Origin: Bifidobacterium felsineum
GTDB taxonomy: Bacteria > Actinomycetota > Actinomycetes > Actinomycetales > Bifidobacteriaceae
Assembly: GCF_002802915.1 (NCBI RefSeq)
Contig: NZ_PEBJ01000002.1
Span: forward strand, 62,001-126,000
Length of the DNA stretch: 64,000 nucleotides
Direction: 5' to 3'
This document shows, in pieces, positions 51,908 to 60,756 of this stretch. The position numbers and the translations under genes are program-made. The notes under the pieces are model-generated. The model was not told the origin of the DNA. It ran no database searches and saw only the letters and a program-made list of their open reading frames with translations. Every line of letters begins with the position of its first letter. The first letter of the stretch is position 1.

Positions 51908-54016
51908 TCACCGAGTCTGCAAACGGCATTGCTTCCAGATATCGCTGAGCTTTTCTCCGTTGGACGTACGTTTCCATACTTCAAGGCCACCGCTGCGACG
52001 GCCGCCCGCAGCCGCGCGTGCGGCCGCAGTCGGCGTCGGATATTCTGAGCCATCATCCAAACGGAACCGTCCGTTTTCAGTAACCGTGGCATACCAACGC
52101 TCGCCCTTGCGCGGACGCTCCCAGACCAGTCGCTCGCCCGGCACCAAGAGCCCGGCCTGAATCACCTGGCGGATGGTCACACGCTTCGAGCTGCGGGTGG
52201 TGTGAGACACCGAGGACTGCGGAAGAGCCTCAATGTTTTGTGCCGTCAGATCATTGTGATTACGGTCATAGCGAATACCCCAATATTCCACGATAAGACG
52301 AATCGTCTCCTCCTGACGCTTCTCCAACAGGGTGGGCGTGCAGGCATTGAAATCCTTCAATTCGTTCGTCAATGGGAAGCGACGGGAATTCGGCCGTAAC
52401 AGCATGGCATCGCGTCGGGCGGGAAATTCGCTGAATTTATCCAGTTGATTATCCTGACCCTGCACCAATGCCATGTTTCCCAAACGGTACAGCCAAAAGT
52501 CATGCTGTTCAGGCGACCAGTCAGCAAATGATTGCGATCGTTCGATATCCAACGGCATGATTGGCAGTGCGCTGAACCGACGCGGCCTATCGAGATGACC
52601 GCCTGCCTTCTGCTCATTGGCGCGCAATAACAGCAGACGCACCAGTGCGCTATCCGTTTGCATTTCCCCATGCAAGCGCACAATAGCGTTTTCCCGGTCA
52701 TCATCGCTGATTTTGAGCCCATTGCTGCGCTCCACCAGATATCCTTTATCAAGGTCGCGGATTGCGGCATTCGCATATCCACGCCGGTCGATGGCATCGG
52801 TTCGAAGCAGCGTGCGAATGCCGGTTACCCGTTCAAGGGCTGAAAGAATCTCCAACAGACGTCGCTCATCATGCGGTTCCAACGATGCGAGCGTCACCGA
52901 GGATTTCGAAGCCCGGGACGCGCGCTGCACAAACGGTGAGCAGTCAGGGTTGCCAAGCTGACGATACGAGTTGACCAGCGCCCACATGGCCACCGGCTTC
53001 CACTCATGATTGCGGTAATCGTTGAGATTTTCCAGCCGATACCGTACTTCGTCCGGCAGTATCGTCTCACTTGGCCGGGTGAGAATCTGCCACGCCATCG
53101 CATATGGTGCAAGTACCGTATTGATGAATGTGGGCACCGTGCCGTTGCTGACATACGGCTTAAGCACATTGGCGAGGAAGTCCTCAATCAGCTTGTCGGT
53201 ATCGGGCTGATGGGCGAGGATGAGATACAGATAAGCGAAGAACTCTTCGCTGTCACGCGGGTCATCGCCGATCGGGTCGATGATGTCATCCCATCGGGCG
53301 GTGTACATCTCAAGTTCCGCATCGCTTAGACCGGAGGTTGCACGCGCTTTGAACACATCGGATGGGGTGAGGGGAAGACCACGCATATTCATCACATCGA
53401 AGATGCGGTGCGCACCATCGAGATCATCGGTGGTAACGATGACCAAAGTCACTTGGTTGACCAGATATTGCGCGAATTGCTGCCGTGTGGAAGTGCTCCA
53501 CGTGGATATCTCGTCATATACTTTGCGGATGTTGTTCACCATATTGCGTTGCGCTGCCGTGGCCAAATCATCGTTATCCATGTCGAACACGGATTCGAGA
53601 TTGTCTTCCTGCACATGTTCGCGAAAGAATGCCGCATCTCGTTCGCGCAACGTCAATCGTGGCTCGTTCGCAATGCCACGCAGCTTGTCACCGGGCTCCA
53701 CCAGCAGCGCGTCGAGCTGACGCATCAGATCCGCATCCTGCTCCAGATCACGCAGCACGGCGATGATGATGGACAGGGACACCAGACGCTGCTGCCCATC
53801 AATCACGTCGTATTGGCTATCGTCTTTGCGCACCAGAATCAACGAACCGAGGAAATACGGCGTATGGGGCGATTTGGAGGCATCCTTCAAATCACTGACC
53901 AGCTGCAGAATATTCTCCGGTTTCCATATGTATGCACGCTGGAAGGAGGGGATGGTGAATCGATAATCCGGAGTGAACACCCTGCCCAAAGGAAGTTCTT
54001 TTGCACTGATTGCCAT
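51908..54016 (-). CDS. DUF262/DUF1524 protein with C-terminal RAMA domain (putative defence)
   Basis: A 702-residue protein with a DUF262 N-terminus like GmrS: IPSFQRAYIWKPENILQLVSDL, FLGSLILV and the nucleotide-binding motif DVIDGQQRLVSL (71-80). A DUF1524 region follows (about 470-590), with YRLGNMALVQGQDNQLDKFSEF. The expected nuclease motif EHxxP appears as LPIMP near residue 484, so the catalytic His is missing. Residues 613-695 (TIRQVIQAGLLVPGERLVWE... SEYPTPTAAARAAAGG) form a RAMA domain, found next to restriction and modification enzymes and thought to bind DNA or sense modified bases. It stands alone, between acnA and a GNAT gene. A role against phage DNA is inference. Confidence 0.82.
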   Translation of the reverse strand: MAISAKELPLGRVFTPDYRFTIPSFQRAYIWKPENILQLVSDLKDASKSPHTPYFLGSLILVRKDDSQYDVIDGQQRLVSLSIIIAVLRDLEQDADLMRQLDALLVEPGDKLRGIANEPRLTLRERDAAFFREHVQEDNLESVFDMDNDDLATAAQRNMVNNIRKVYDEISTWSTSTRQQFAQYLVNQVTLVIVTTDDLDGAHRIFDVMNMRGLPLTPSDVFKARATSGLSDAELEMYTARWDDIIDPIGDDPRDSEEFFAYLYLILAHQPDTDKLIEDFLANVLKPYVSNGTVPTFINTVLAPYAMAWQILTRPSETILPDEVRYRLENLNDYRNHEWKPVAMWALVNSYRQLGNPDCSPFVQRASRASKSSVTLASLEPHDERRLLEILSALERVTGIRTLLRTDAIDRRGYANAAIRDLDKGYLVERSNGLKISDDDRENAIVRLHGEMQTDSALVRLLLLRANEQKAGGHLDRPRRFSALPIMPLDIERSQSFADWSPEQHDFWLYRLGNMALVQGQDNQLDKFSEFPARRDAMLLRPNSRRFPLTNELKDFNACTPTLLEKRQEETIRLIVEYWGIRYDRNHNDLTAQNIEALPQSSVSHTTRSSKRVTIRQVIQAGLLVPGERLVWERPRKGERWYATVTENGRFRLDDGSEYPTPTAAARAAAGGRRSGGLEVWKRTSNGEKLSDIWKQCRLQTR

Positions 54017-54075
54017 ACTGCATCCCCCTTAATGATCCTTTATTTCCGCATATGCTTGCGAATCCCCACTGGTGA

Positions 54076-54732
54076 TTAGCCTACCAGCGTTTGCTGGGAG
54101 TCGATCGTGCCCTCATACAGGTAGAAGGACATGCTTTCCTGATGGACTCGGGATGCCGGCAGGGTTATGGATTCGATTTGCTTGAGGCCGGTGTGCTCGT
54201 AGAAGCCCACGTTGCAAGTGGTATCGGTGTACAGGAAGTACTTGCTGAGACCAGCGGTACGGAAATCGGCAATCATTCTGCGGAACATGCGCTTGCCGAG
54301 TCCCAGACCGCGTGCCTCGGGATCGAGCACGAACAGCACCACTTCCGCACCATAATCATGGCCTGATTTGCGTGCTCGGTGCGTAAGCTGATGGTCAATG
54401 GCCAGAATGCCAACGATTTCATGGATAGCCTTGATGCCCTCTGGAGCCGTCAGCAAACGACGCAGGCCATTGAGATAGTTGCGCTTATGCCGATTCCACG
54501 TGCCGCGCGTGTCGTGAGCATCGATACGGCCGAGAATCAAAGCCACCGGCTTGCCGTCTTTCACAGCGGCATAGGCATTGGTGGTACGCGCCAGACAATT
54601 CTCCCAATCGGCTTCCGCGGCAATCAAGCCGGTACACTCATCGAATTCGGCATACCAAGTACGGCGCACCAAATCAATCAATTGAGGGTAGTCATCACGT
54701 TGCAAAGGGCGTATGGTCACGGTTTCATTCAT
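54076..54732 (-). CDS. GNAT-family N-acetyltransferase
   Basis: A 218-residue acetyltransferase. It begins VTIRPLQRDDYPQLIDLVRRTWYAEF, and the acetyl-CoA binding segment is VLFVLDPEARGLGLGKRMFRRMIADFRTAGLSKYFLYTDTTCNVGFYEHTGL, with the R/Q-x-x-G-x-G pattern as RGLGLGK. The substrate is unknown. ATG 54732 is preferred because CATAAT lies 7 nt upstream and there is no ribosome binding site; ATG 54741 would overlap that box. It is transcribed in the same direction as the DUF262 gene but separated from it by 59 bp. Confidence 0.85.
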   Translation of the reverse strand: MNETVTIRPLQRDDYPQLIDLVRRTWYAEFDECTGLIAAEADWENCLARTTNAYAAVKDGKPVALILGRIDAHDTRGTWNRHKRNYLNGLRRLLTAPEGIKAIHEIVGILAIDHQLTHRARKSGHDYGAEVVLFVLDPEARGLGLGKRMFRRMIADFRTAGLSKYFLYTDTTCNVGFYEHTGLKQIESITLPASRVHQESMSFYLYEGTIDSQQTLVG

Positions 54733-54739
54733 GCGTTCC

Positions 54740-54745
54740 ATTATG
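54740..54745 (-). promoter_or_regulatory. Putative -10 box of the GNAT gene, leaderless arrangement
   Basis: CATAAT on the minus strand ends 7 nt before the ATG at 54732. Confidence 0.35.
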
Positions 54746-54763
54746 CCCTGTATGCTTCGTCAT

Positions 54764-55468
54764 CTATAACCGTGATGGTAAATCGGCCCGTTCCACCAAT
54801 CGAGCCATCTGCACACGTCCCATATTGAGCTTGTCCGCTGCCGAGGAAAGATGCGCCTTTGCGGTACGCTCCGAAATAAACATACGACTGGCTATTTCGG
54901 CATTGGTATAGCCTTCCGCTGCCAATAATACGGCTTCGCGCTCGCGTTCAGGAAGCATATTGAGCAGGTCGCGTGCCTCGTCATGACGGTAATGTGGTCG
55001 TGACGCGTTGAGATCGGAGATAAGTTGTTTCTGGCTGGCGATATTGAATTGTGGAGCACCCTTACATACCGCGATAATACGTTGAAGAATCTCGTCCGGA
55101 GCATCGGTTTTCGAAACAAATCCTTCCGCGCCGGCTTCCACCGCGCGCTCCACTGTGCCGGACGGGCTCAGCGACGTCAGAATCAACACATGCGGGGCAG
55201 GGGAGAGGCTGCGCAGCTGGCGGGTTGCCTCGATGCCATCCGTTCCGGGCATAGCGATATCCATCAGCACCACATCAGGATGCTCTTTGCGTGCTCGCTC
55301 CACACAGGACGAGCCGTCAAGTGATGTGGAGACCACGGTGATGCGTCCATGCGAATAATCATTGAGGATCAAACTCATGGCTTGACAGATCATAGGGTCA
55401 TCATCAATGATGCTCACACGAATGGTCGGGGATTCGCCGTCGTTGTTCTTCTCGCTCACGGTAGCCAT
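54764..55468 (-). CDS. NarL/LuxR-type two-component response regulator
   Basis: A 234-residue regulator. The receiver domain shows RVSIIDDDPMICQAMSLIL, the phospho-acceptor aspartate in DVVLMDIAMPGTDGIEATRQL, and the conserved lysine in GFVSKTDAPDEIL. The C-terminal LuxR helix-turn-helix reads LPEREREAVLLAAEGYTNAEIASRMFISERTAKAHLSSAADKLNMG. Start 55468 lies one base past the kinase stop, so kinase and regulator form one transcript, kinase first. The target genes are not evident from the neighbourhood. Confidence 0.92.
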   Translation of the reverse strand: MATVSEKNNDGESPTIRVSIIDDDPMICQAMSLILNDYSHGRITVVSTSLDGSSCVERARKEHPDVVLMDIAMPGTDGIEATRQLRSLSPAPHVLILTSLSPSGTVERAVEAGAEGFVSKTDAPDEILQRIIAVCKGAPQFNIASQKQLISDLNASRPHYRHDEARDLLNMLPEREREAVLLAAEGYTNAEIASRMFISERTAKAHLSSAADKLNMGRVQMARLVERADLPSRL

Positions 55469-55469
55469 C

Positions 55470-56807
55470 TTAGCTGCGCCATGGAAGCAGCACATCGACA
55501 TGGAACAACCGTCGATCATCCATACCATAACGGCACTGCCCGCCTACGGACTGCACCCGCGCTACCAAACCGGATAGGCCCGCACCGGTTCGAGAAGTGG
55601 GCGCATCGTTGGTCAGAGGATTGCTGATATGAATATGCACACCTGATTGTTCGGATACGGTGATCTCCAAAGAAACCGGAGCTCCGGGCGCATGCCTACG
55701 TGCGTTGGTCAGTCCTTCTTGAACGGCTCGGTAGGCGATTTTGCTCATAGACTCATCCAGCTCGCTCAGTTGGTGAATATCAATCCAAGTGCTTAATGAC
55801 GTACCGGAATTACGTACATCCGCGATAAGCGCGTCCAAGGATTCGCGGGTCAGTGAAGTACTGTCGGAAGGCCCCAGTTGCTCCCACGCTTGCTGCGGAT
55901 TACGCAGCATATCAATGATTGAATGAGCCTCATCCAAAGCTCCAGCCGATTGACGGCGAATGTCTTCGGCCTTATCGGCCAAGGCCTGCGCTTCAGAGGA
56001 ATCGCCGAGCTTGGATGCTTCCGCTTTAAGTGCACTGGCATTCAGCGCAAGGAGCGATAGGGAATGCGCAAGCGTGTCATGTGCCTCTGCGGCGATGGCG
56101 TCAGCCAGTTGTTGATTATTGAGATCGGTTTGCAGATTTTCCGCATGGCTTGTTGCGGCGTTCGCCAAAGCGTTCGCCGTACGTAGACGTGCCCGTGAAC
56201 GAATATGCAAGCCAAGCAATGTGGCGATGGCTGATGCTGCCAGTGCGGTGATAATTGCGGTGAGGATGATGGTTGGCTCTTCGACCAGCATCACTATCGG
56301 TTTGCCTGAATCGCCGCCCGTATACGGCTTGGCGAAGATAAGATGCCAGAGTGAACCTTTTGCGGGTTGAGTGGCATCTCGTAATTGCGACCATAGCGTA
56401 ATGGCGGTGCCTGCAATTACGGTTCGAATGCTGATGTTGCGCTGGGAGCGTCGTGCCAGAAGAGCGGTCATCGCCATCAAGACAAGCATGGAATCAAATG
56501 GAAACACCGCCACCATAATGCAGGCAATCCAGAACGTAGGTTCAGGATATTCGCTTCGAGCTAGCAGAAGAAAACCGGCGGGCAGCGAAATCAGTACGCA
56601 TACGATGGCGAAAACGTAGCCTGGGGAATCTTCAGTGTAGTTCTGCGCGAAGAAGGCCGTTTGCATAAGACACATCAGACTTGCGAGCGGAATCATGACA
56701 ACGGAACACCATACGCGAGTATGCACTGGCACATCATCACTGTGAGATGACGGCACAGTCGAGCCTGAGAGCATAGGCATGCGAAAGATGTTCTTCAAGT
56801 TCGTCAT
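55470..56807 (-). CDS. Two-component sensor histidine kinase (HisKA_3 type)
   Basis: A 445-residue membrane kinase of the NarX/DesK group. About five hydrophobic segments occupy residues 35-200, then a short linker and the dimerisation helix with the phospho-acceptor histidine in IAAEAHDTLAHSLSLLALNASAL. The ATPase domain has the N box AVQEGLTNARRHAPG and the G box TGAGLSGLVARVQSVGG. No extracellular sensor domain is obvious, so the signal is probably sensed in or near the membrane. ATG 56807 is chosen over GTG 56816; neither has a strong ribosome binding site. Confidence 0.9.
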   Translation of the reverse strand: MTNLKNIFRMPMLSGSTVPSSHSDDVPVHTRVWCSVVMIPLASLMCLMQTAFFAQNYTEDSPGYVFAIVCVLISLPAGFLLLARSEYPEPTFWIACIMVAVFPFDSMLVLMAMTALLARRSQRNISIRTVIAGTAITLWSQLRDATQPAKGSLWHLIFAKPYTGGDSGKPIVMLVEEPTIILTAIITALAASAIATLLGLHIRSRARLRTANALANAATSHAENLQTDLNNQQLADAIAAEAHDTLAHSLSLLALNASALKAEASKLGDSSEAQALADKAEDIRRQSAGALDEAHSIIDMLRNPQQAWEQLGPSDSTSLTRESLDALIADVRNSGTSLSTWIDIHQLSELDESMSKIAYRAVQEGLTNARRHAPGAPVSLEITVSEQSGVHIHISNPLTNDAPTSRTGAGLSGLVARVQSVGGQCRYGMDDRRLFHVDVLLPWRS

Positions 56808-57007
56808 GACTTTCACTCTATGGCGTGCTTCATTGCCACGCTACTGGACATGCGGCATAGCAAATGATGCAAAACTGCCCGGGTGGGCAATAAGAAATGT
56901 CCGTTGGTCCACTGATGGTTACCGTCAAATCCCGGTAGCGTCGAAATAGTCAAAGCAACGTTTCCATTCGGTTTTGACCGATTCGAGCGAAGAGAAAGAA
57001 GCATGAC

Positions 57008-57610
57008 ATGACCAACAATAATTTCGCGCCTCAGCAGCCGGTGCAACCGACTTCGCAACAACCCATTCAGCCGCCCGCACAGCATAGTAAAAACAAGAAA
57101 TCGCTATGGAAACGATGGTGGTTCTGGCTTATTATCATACTTGTGGTATTTGCCATTGCTGGTCAAGGAGCGGCAAAGAACAATAGCTCTGCAGGGAATA
57201 CGCAGTCTTCTTCTTCTACTACTTCACAGCAAAGTTCAGCTGATGCCGATAGTCCAGATGAGAATACGCAGAATCAGCAAAAAGAATCAGAGAAATCTGA
57301 TGTGCCAGCAGATTACAAATCAGCTTTACGCCAGGCTGATACCTATGCCAATACGATGCATATGTCAAAAGCAGGGGTATATGACCAGCTGACAAGTGAA
57401 TACGGGGGCAAATTCTCAGCTGAAGCAGCGCAGTATGCAGTGGATAACGTGAAAACGGATTGGAATGCAAATGCGCTGGCAAAGGCGAAGACGTATCAGG
57501 AAACTATGGCTATGTCTCCCGAAGCGATTCGTGATCAATTGACGAGCCAGGCCGGTGAAAAATTCACGCCGGAAGAAGCAGACTATGCAATTGAGCACCT
57601 TAATGATTGA
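57008..57610 (+). CDS. Membrane-anchored protein with two Ltp-type repeats
   Basis: A 200-residue protein. A Pro/Gln-rich cytoplasmic start (residues 5-28) precedes one membrane helix (WWFWLIIILVVFAIAGQG, about 37-54), a Ser/Gln/Asp-rich linker, and two repeats: SALRQADTYANTMHMSKAGVYDQLTSEYG and ALAKAKTYQETMAMSPEAIRDQLTSQAG. These match the Ltp family repeat, known from a Streptococcus phage lipoprotein that blocks DNA entry of related phages. Here the anchor is a helix, not a lipid. G+C is lower than in the neighbours, so it may be acquired or under relaxed constraint. It is divergent from the two-component genes. Confidence 0.78.
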   Translation: MTNNNFAPQQPVQPTSQQPIQPPAQHSKNKKSLWKRWWFWLIIILVVFAIAGQGAAKNNSSAGNTQSSSSTTSQQSSADADSPDENTQNQQKESEKSDVPADYKSALRQADTYANTMHMSKAGVYDQLTSEYGGKFSAEAAQYAVDNVKTDWNANALAKAKTYQETMAMSPEAIRDQLTSQAGEKFTPEEADYAIEHLND

Positions 57611-57749
57611 TTAAATCGGTGAACTGACGGCGGATGGACGGTTGACGTATGACTGTCTACCCGCCGTTTCGCTGTTGGCCGAGCATATTCATGGAACGTT
57701 CAGGTTATCTCCTCTAGTATTGGTGGTGGAACACAACAAAGGAGCGATT

Positions 57750-58664
57750 ATGACATTCGGTCAGCAGCCCCAGCACAACGGGCAGTACAACCCGCAATAC
57801 AATACCCCAGACTACAACGCTGCCCAGCAGGCAGGCTACGGTCAGCAGTACATGCAGAACGGATACAACCAGCAGAACTACGGCCAACAGTATGCACAGC
57901 AGCCGTATGGGCAGAACCAGAACTTCCAGTACGCACAGCCGCAGGGCGCAGGTGCAGGCACCGCCGCCATCAACACGACGATGACCTACAACTATGAGCA
58001 GGCGCAGCGCGTCTCCGTGACGCGGGCCTACGGCGAAATGACCATCGGCCTGATCGTCACCGCAGTGGTGGCCGTACTTGGGCAGGTCACCGGCGCCTAC
58101 TACAGCTTCCTGATGGCCACCGGCATGATCGGCCTGATTGGCCTGTGCGTGGCTCAGGTGGCGCTCGCCGTGATTCTCGGTGCACGCGTAATGAAGATGA
58201 GCACCACATCGGCCCGCGTCATGTTCTACGTGTACGCCGCGCTGATGGGCTTCACCTTGAGCTCTATTTTCATGGTCTATGATCTTGGCTCAATCGGTAT
58301 GGCGCTTGGCATTACCGCGGCCTTCTTCTTCGCACTCACGATGTTCGGCATGACCACCAAGTTCAACATGCTCAAGGCCGGCCCGATTCTGATGGTCGGT
58401 CTGATTGTGCTCATCATCTCGCAGGTGGTGCTGATGTTCATGCAGGTTGATGGCATGACCCAGATCGTGTGCGCGATCGGTCTGATTCTCTTTGCCGGCA
58501 TGACCATTTACGATGCCCAGTCCACGCGAGCATTGTTCGCCGCATACGAAGCACAGGGACCGGAGATGATCAAGAAGGTCTCCATCCTGTGCGCGCTGAA
58601 CCTGTACTTGGACTTCGTGAACATGTTCCTGTACATCCTGCAGCTGTTCGGCAACAGGGACTAA
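57750..58664 (+). CDS. Bax inhibitor-1/YccA family membrane protein
   Basis: A 304-residue protein with a Gln/Asn/Tyr-rich cytoplasmic N-terminus of about 80 residues (MTFGQQPQHNGQYNPQYNTP...) and seven membrane helices. The BI-1 family core is visible as RAYGEMTIGLIVTAVVAVLGQVTGAYY, YVYAALMGFTLSSIFMVYDLGSI, GMTTKFNMLKAGPILMVGL and FAGMTIYDAQSTRALF, and it ends NLYLDFVNMFLYILQLFG. Some bacterial members leak calcium in a pH-dependent way. AAAGGAG lies 5 nt before ATG 57750. A terminator follows. Confidence 0.88.
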   Translation: MTFGQQPQHNGQYNPQYNTPDYNAAQQAGYGQQYMQNGYNQQNYGQQYAQQPYGQNQNFQYAQPQGAGAGTAAINTTMTYNYEQAQRVSVTRAYGEMTIGLIVTAVVAVLGQVTGAYYSFLMATGMIGLIGLCVAQVALAVILGARVMKMSTTSARVMFYVYAALMGFTLSSIFMVYDLGSIGMALGITAAFFFALTMFGMTTKFNMLKAGPILMVGLIVLIISQVVLMFMQVDGMTQIVCAIGLILFAGMTIYDAQSTRALFAAYEAQGPEMIKKVSILCALNLYLDFVNMFLYILQLFGNRD

Positions 58665-58691
58665 GCCTCGATTCTGAGCAATATAATAATT

Positions 58692-58719
58692 GCCCGACCA
58701 CATTGTGGCCGGGCTTTTT
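58692..58719 (+). terminator. Terminator after the Bax inhibitor-1 family gene
   Basis: GCCCG-A-CCAC (58692-58701) pairs with GTGG-C-CGGGC (58705-58714) with one internal mismatch, then TTTTT. Confidence 0.85.
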
Positions 58720-58741
58720 CATACCCGTCATAAGCGCGCAT

Positions 58742-58747
58742 TAGGCT
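58742..58747 (+). promoter_or_regulatory. Putative -10 box of the EamA gene, leaderless arrangement
   Basis: TAGGCT ends 8 nt before the GTG at 58756; no ribosome binding site is present. Confidence 0.35.
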
Positions 58748-58755
58748 GGCTCACC

Positions 58756-59751
58756 GTGAAGAGACAAGAAATCATGGGTATGTTCGCCCTTGTGCTGACC
58801 GCATTAATCTGGGGATTCGCGTTTGTGGCGCAGGTGCAGGGCATGGATTCCATGTCTCCGCTGTTCTTCAACGCCTGCCGATTTACGCTTGGCGCGTTGT
58901 CTCTGGTGCCTATTCTTATCTGGCAGCGCGGCCAGAAGGCTCGTGGCCGCCAGGGGGGTGATACTACGGAAAGTGTCGCTGCGCAATCTGCTGCTGCATT
59001 GGACAATTCTCATGGCCGGCAAGGCGCGACGTCTTTTTGGCGGTCACTGCTCGCAAATCCTGTGGTCATTTCCGTGCTGTGCGGCATCATATTGTTCACC
59101 GCAAGCACTTTGCAGCAATACGGCATTCTCTATGGCAAATCAGCCGGTCGTGCCGGATTCCTGACCGCGCTTTACATTGTGATGGTGCCGTTGCTGGCAT
59201 TTGTGTTCCTGCACCGGCGCATCGGCCTGCCGGTATTTGTCGCGGTGACAATGTCCATCATCGGTTTTTACTTCCTATGCATCACCGATGGTTTCGGCTC
59301 CATTGGGCTCGCGGATATTCTGCTGGTATTCACTGCGGCGCTGTTCGCCGCGCACATTCTGGTGATTGATGAATTAGGTGCGAAAGTCGATGCGATTGTG
59401 CTGTCATTTGGCCAGTTCTGCACCACCGCAGTACTGAGCTGGGTGGGCTCCCTGATGGAGGGCTCGGTGAACTGGACAGGTGCGCTCCACGCGTGGACGC
59501 CAATCGTGTACGCCGGCATCGGTTCGGTGGGCATCGCCTATACATTGCAAGTGGTGGGTCAACAGTGGGTGCCGCCCACCCGAGCCAGCCTGCTAATGAG
59601 CTTGGAATCGTTCTTCTCAGCTGTCGGCGGAGCAATATTCTTAGGCGAAATCATGACGCCACGCGGCTACCTTGGTTGCGCGCTGATCTTCTTCGGTACG
59701 TTGCTTGCGCAGGCTCCTGCCAAGCTGCCAAAATTCCTGCGCAAAGAATAA
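58756..59751 (+). CDS. EamA-family (DMT) transporter
   Basis: A 331-residue membrane protein with ten hydrophobic segments in two EamA halves. The first half begins VKRQEIMGMFALVLTALIWGFAFVAQVQGMDSMSPLFFNACRF, and the second ends PPTRASLLMSLESFFSAVGGAIFLGEIMTPRGYLGCALIFFGTLLAQ, which is typical of DMT metabolite exporters. A polar loop near residues 65-100 (KARGRQGGDTTESVAAQS...) is longer than usual. The substrate is unknown. GTG 58756 is chosen because of the upstream -10-like box and the family N-terminus; ATG 58774 is an alternative. Confidence 0.85.
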   Translation: MKRQEIMGMFALVLTALIWGFAFVAQVQGMDSMSPLFFNACRFTLGALSLVPILIWQRGQKARGRQGGDTTESVAAQSAAALDNSHGRQGATSFWRSLLANPVVISVLCGIILFTASTLQQYGILYGKSAGRAGFLTALYIVMVPLLAFVFLHRRIGLPVFVAVTMSIIGFYFLCITDGFGSIGLADILLVFTAALFAAHILVIDELGAKVDAIVLSFGQFCTTAVLSWVGSLMEGSVNWTGALHAWTPIVYAGIGSVGIAYTLQVVGQQWVPPTRASLLMSLESFFSAVGGAIFLGEIMTPRGYLGCALIFFGTLLAQAPAKLPKFLRKE

Positions 59752-59782
59752 CGATTCTCGTATAAGAACAGGTGCTGCAAAA

Positions 59783-59806
59783 AGCTCCCTTCCGGGGAAG
59801 GGAGCT
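59783..59806 (-). terminator. Terminator of the small alarmone synthetase gene
   Basis: AGCTCCCTTC (59783-59792) pairs with GAAGGGAGCT (59797-59806) around a CGGG loop. On the minus strand TTTTTGC follows. It can also end the convergent EamA transcript. Confidence 0.85.
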
Positions 59807-59860
59807 GATATTGAGGGTCACGGAGCAAGGCAGTGCTTCCGGTGCGGATGAGTCGCTGCT

Positions 59861-60661
59861 CTAGTCCGTGGTCTTTGGCGCTTCGCCGACCTGTGGAGCA
59901 CCATTGATATCACGATGGATGTTTTGCATCTGCACTTCGATGTTCTGCAGGCTGCGCGAGCAATCCAGCAGCGTCTGCGAATGCTCATTGAGCTTGGCAT
60001 CCGGCAGATCGGTCTTGTAACGCAACGCATGCTCCAGGGAAGCCCAGTAATCCATGGCGATGGTGCGGAACTGTACCTCAACCGGTGTGTAATGCGCGCC
60101 AGAAGACAGAAACACCGGCACTGCGTAGATCACATGCAGCGAGCGATAGCCGTTCTGCTTCGGATTCTTGATGTAATCCTTCACGCGCAACACCTGGATA
60201 TCCGATTGCGAAGACAGATAGTTCGAGACGGAATACACGTCATCGCGGTAATTACAGATCACCCGGATGCCTGCCACGTCGAACAGGTTGTCTTTGATGG
60301 AATTCACGCTGATCGGCAGACCCTTGCGCTCGAGTTTGCCGATGATGGAATTCACCGATTTCAGACGGCGCTCCATATGATGAATCGGGTCATGGCTGAA
60401 TCGCACCTGGAACTCATCGTCGAGAATCTCCAGTTTGGTGCTGATCTCATACATGGCGCCTTCATACACCTGCATCTGATCGATGAATTCGGTAATTTCA
60501 TCAGCGCTGAAGCGGCCTTCCGGCAAGTCCAGCATCTTCAGACGGGCGTTGAGGTCTGCGGTGTTGAGTCGATTATGTCGGTCAAGTATCACGTCAATTA
60601 ATATACCCGGCCCATCCTGCCGAAACTGGATGAAGCCGGGGAATCTTCTACAATGCTTCAT
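59861..60661 (-). CDS. Small alarmone (p)ppGpp synthetase, RelQ-like
   Basis: Synthesises (p)ppGpp or related alarmones from GTP/GDP and ATP under stress. It has only the RelA/SpoT synthetase domain: DEFQVRFSHDPIHHMERRLKSVNSIIGKLERKG, DNLFDVAGIRVICNYRDDVY, IKNPKQNGYRSLHVIYAVPVFL and PVEVQFRTIAMDYWASLEHALRYK. No HD hydrolase, TGS or ACT domain is present, as in RelQ/RelP enzymes. Start is uncertain: ATG 60661 gives 266 residues; ATG 60535 gives 224, closer to other family members, but neither has a good ribosome binding site. It is divergent from miaB. Confidence 0.87.
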   Translation of the reverse strand: MKHCRRFPGFIQFRQDGPGILIDVILDRHNRLNTADLNARLKMLDLPEGRFSADEITEFIDQMQVYEGAMYEISTKLEILDDEFQVRFSHDPIHHMERRLKSVNSIIGKLERKGLPISVNSIKDNLFDVAGIRVICNYRDDVYSVSNYLSSQSDIQVLRVKDYIKNPKQNGYRSLHVIYAVPVFLSSGAHYTPVEVQFRTIAMDYWASLEHALRYKTDLPDAKLNEHSQTLLDCSRSLQNIEVQMQNIHRDINGAPQVGEAPKTTD

Positions 60662-60741
60662 CGTTCACAGGGCAGCAGATGCCGACGCATGGCTGTAGGC
60701 TGTGATGATTGCATGACGCGCCCCATGACGAACCCGGCAGT

Positions 60742-60747
60742 TAGAAT
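60742..60747 (+). promoter_or_regulatory. Putative -10 box of miaB, leaderless arrangement
   Basis: TAGAAT ends 9 nt before the ATG at 60757; no ribosome binding site is present. Confidence 0.35.
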
Positions 60748-60756
60748 CTAGAACTT

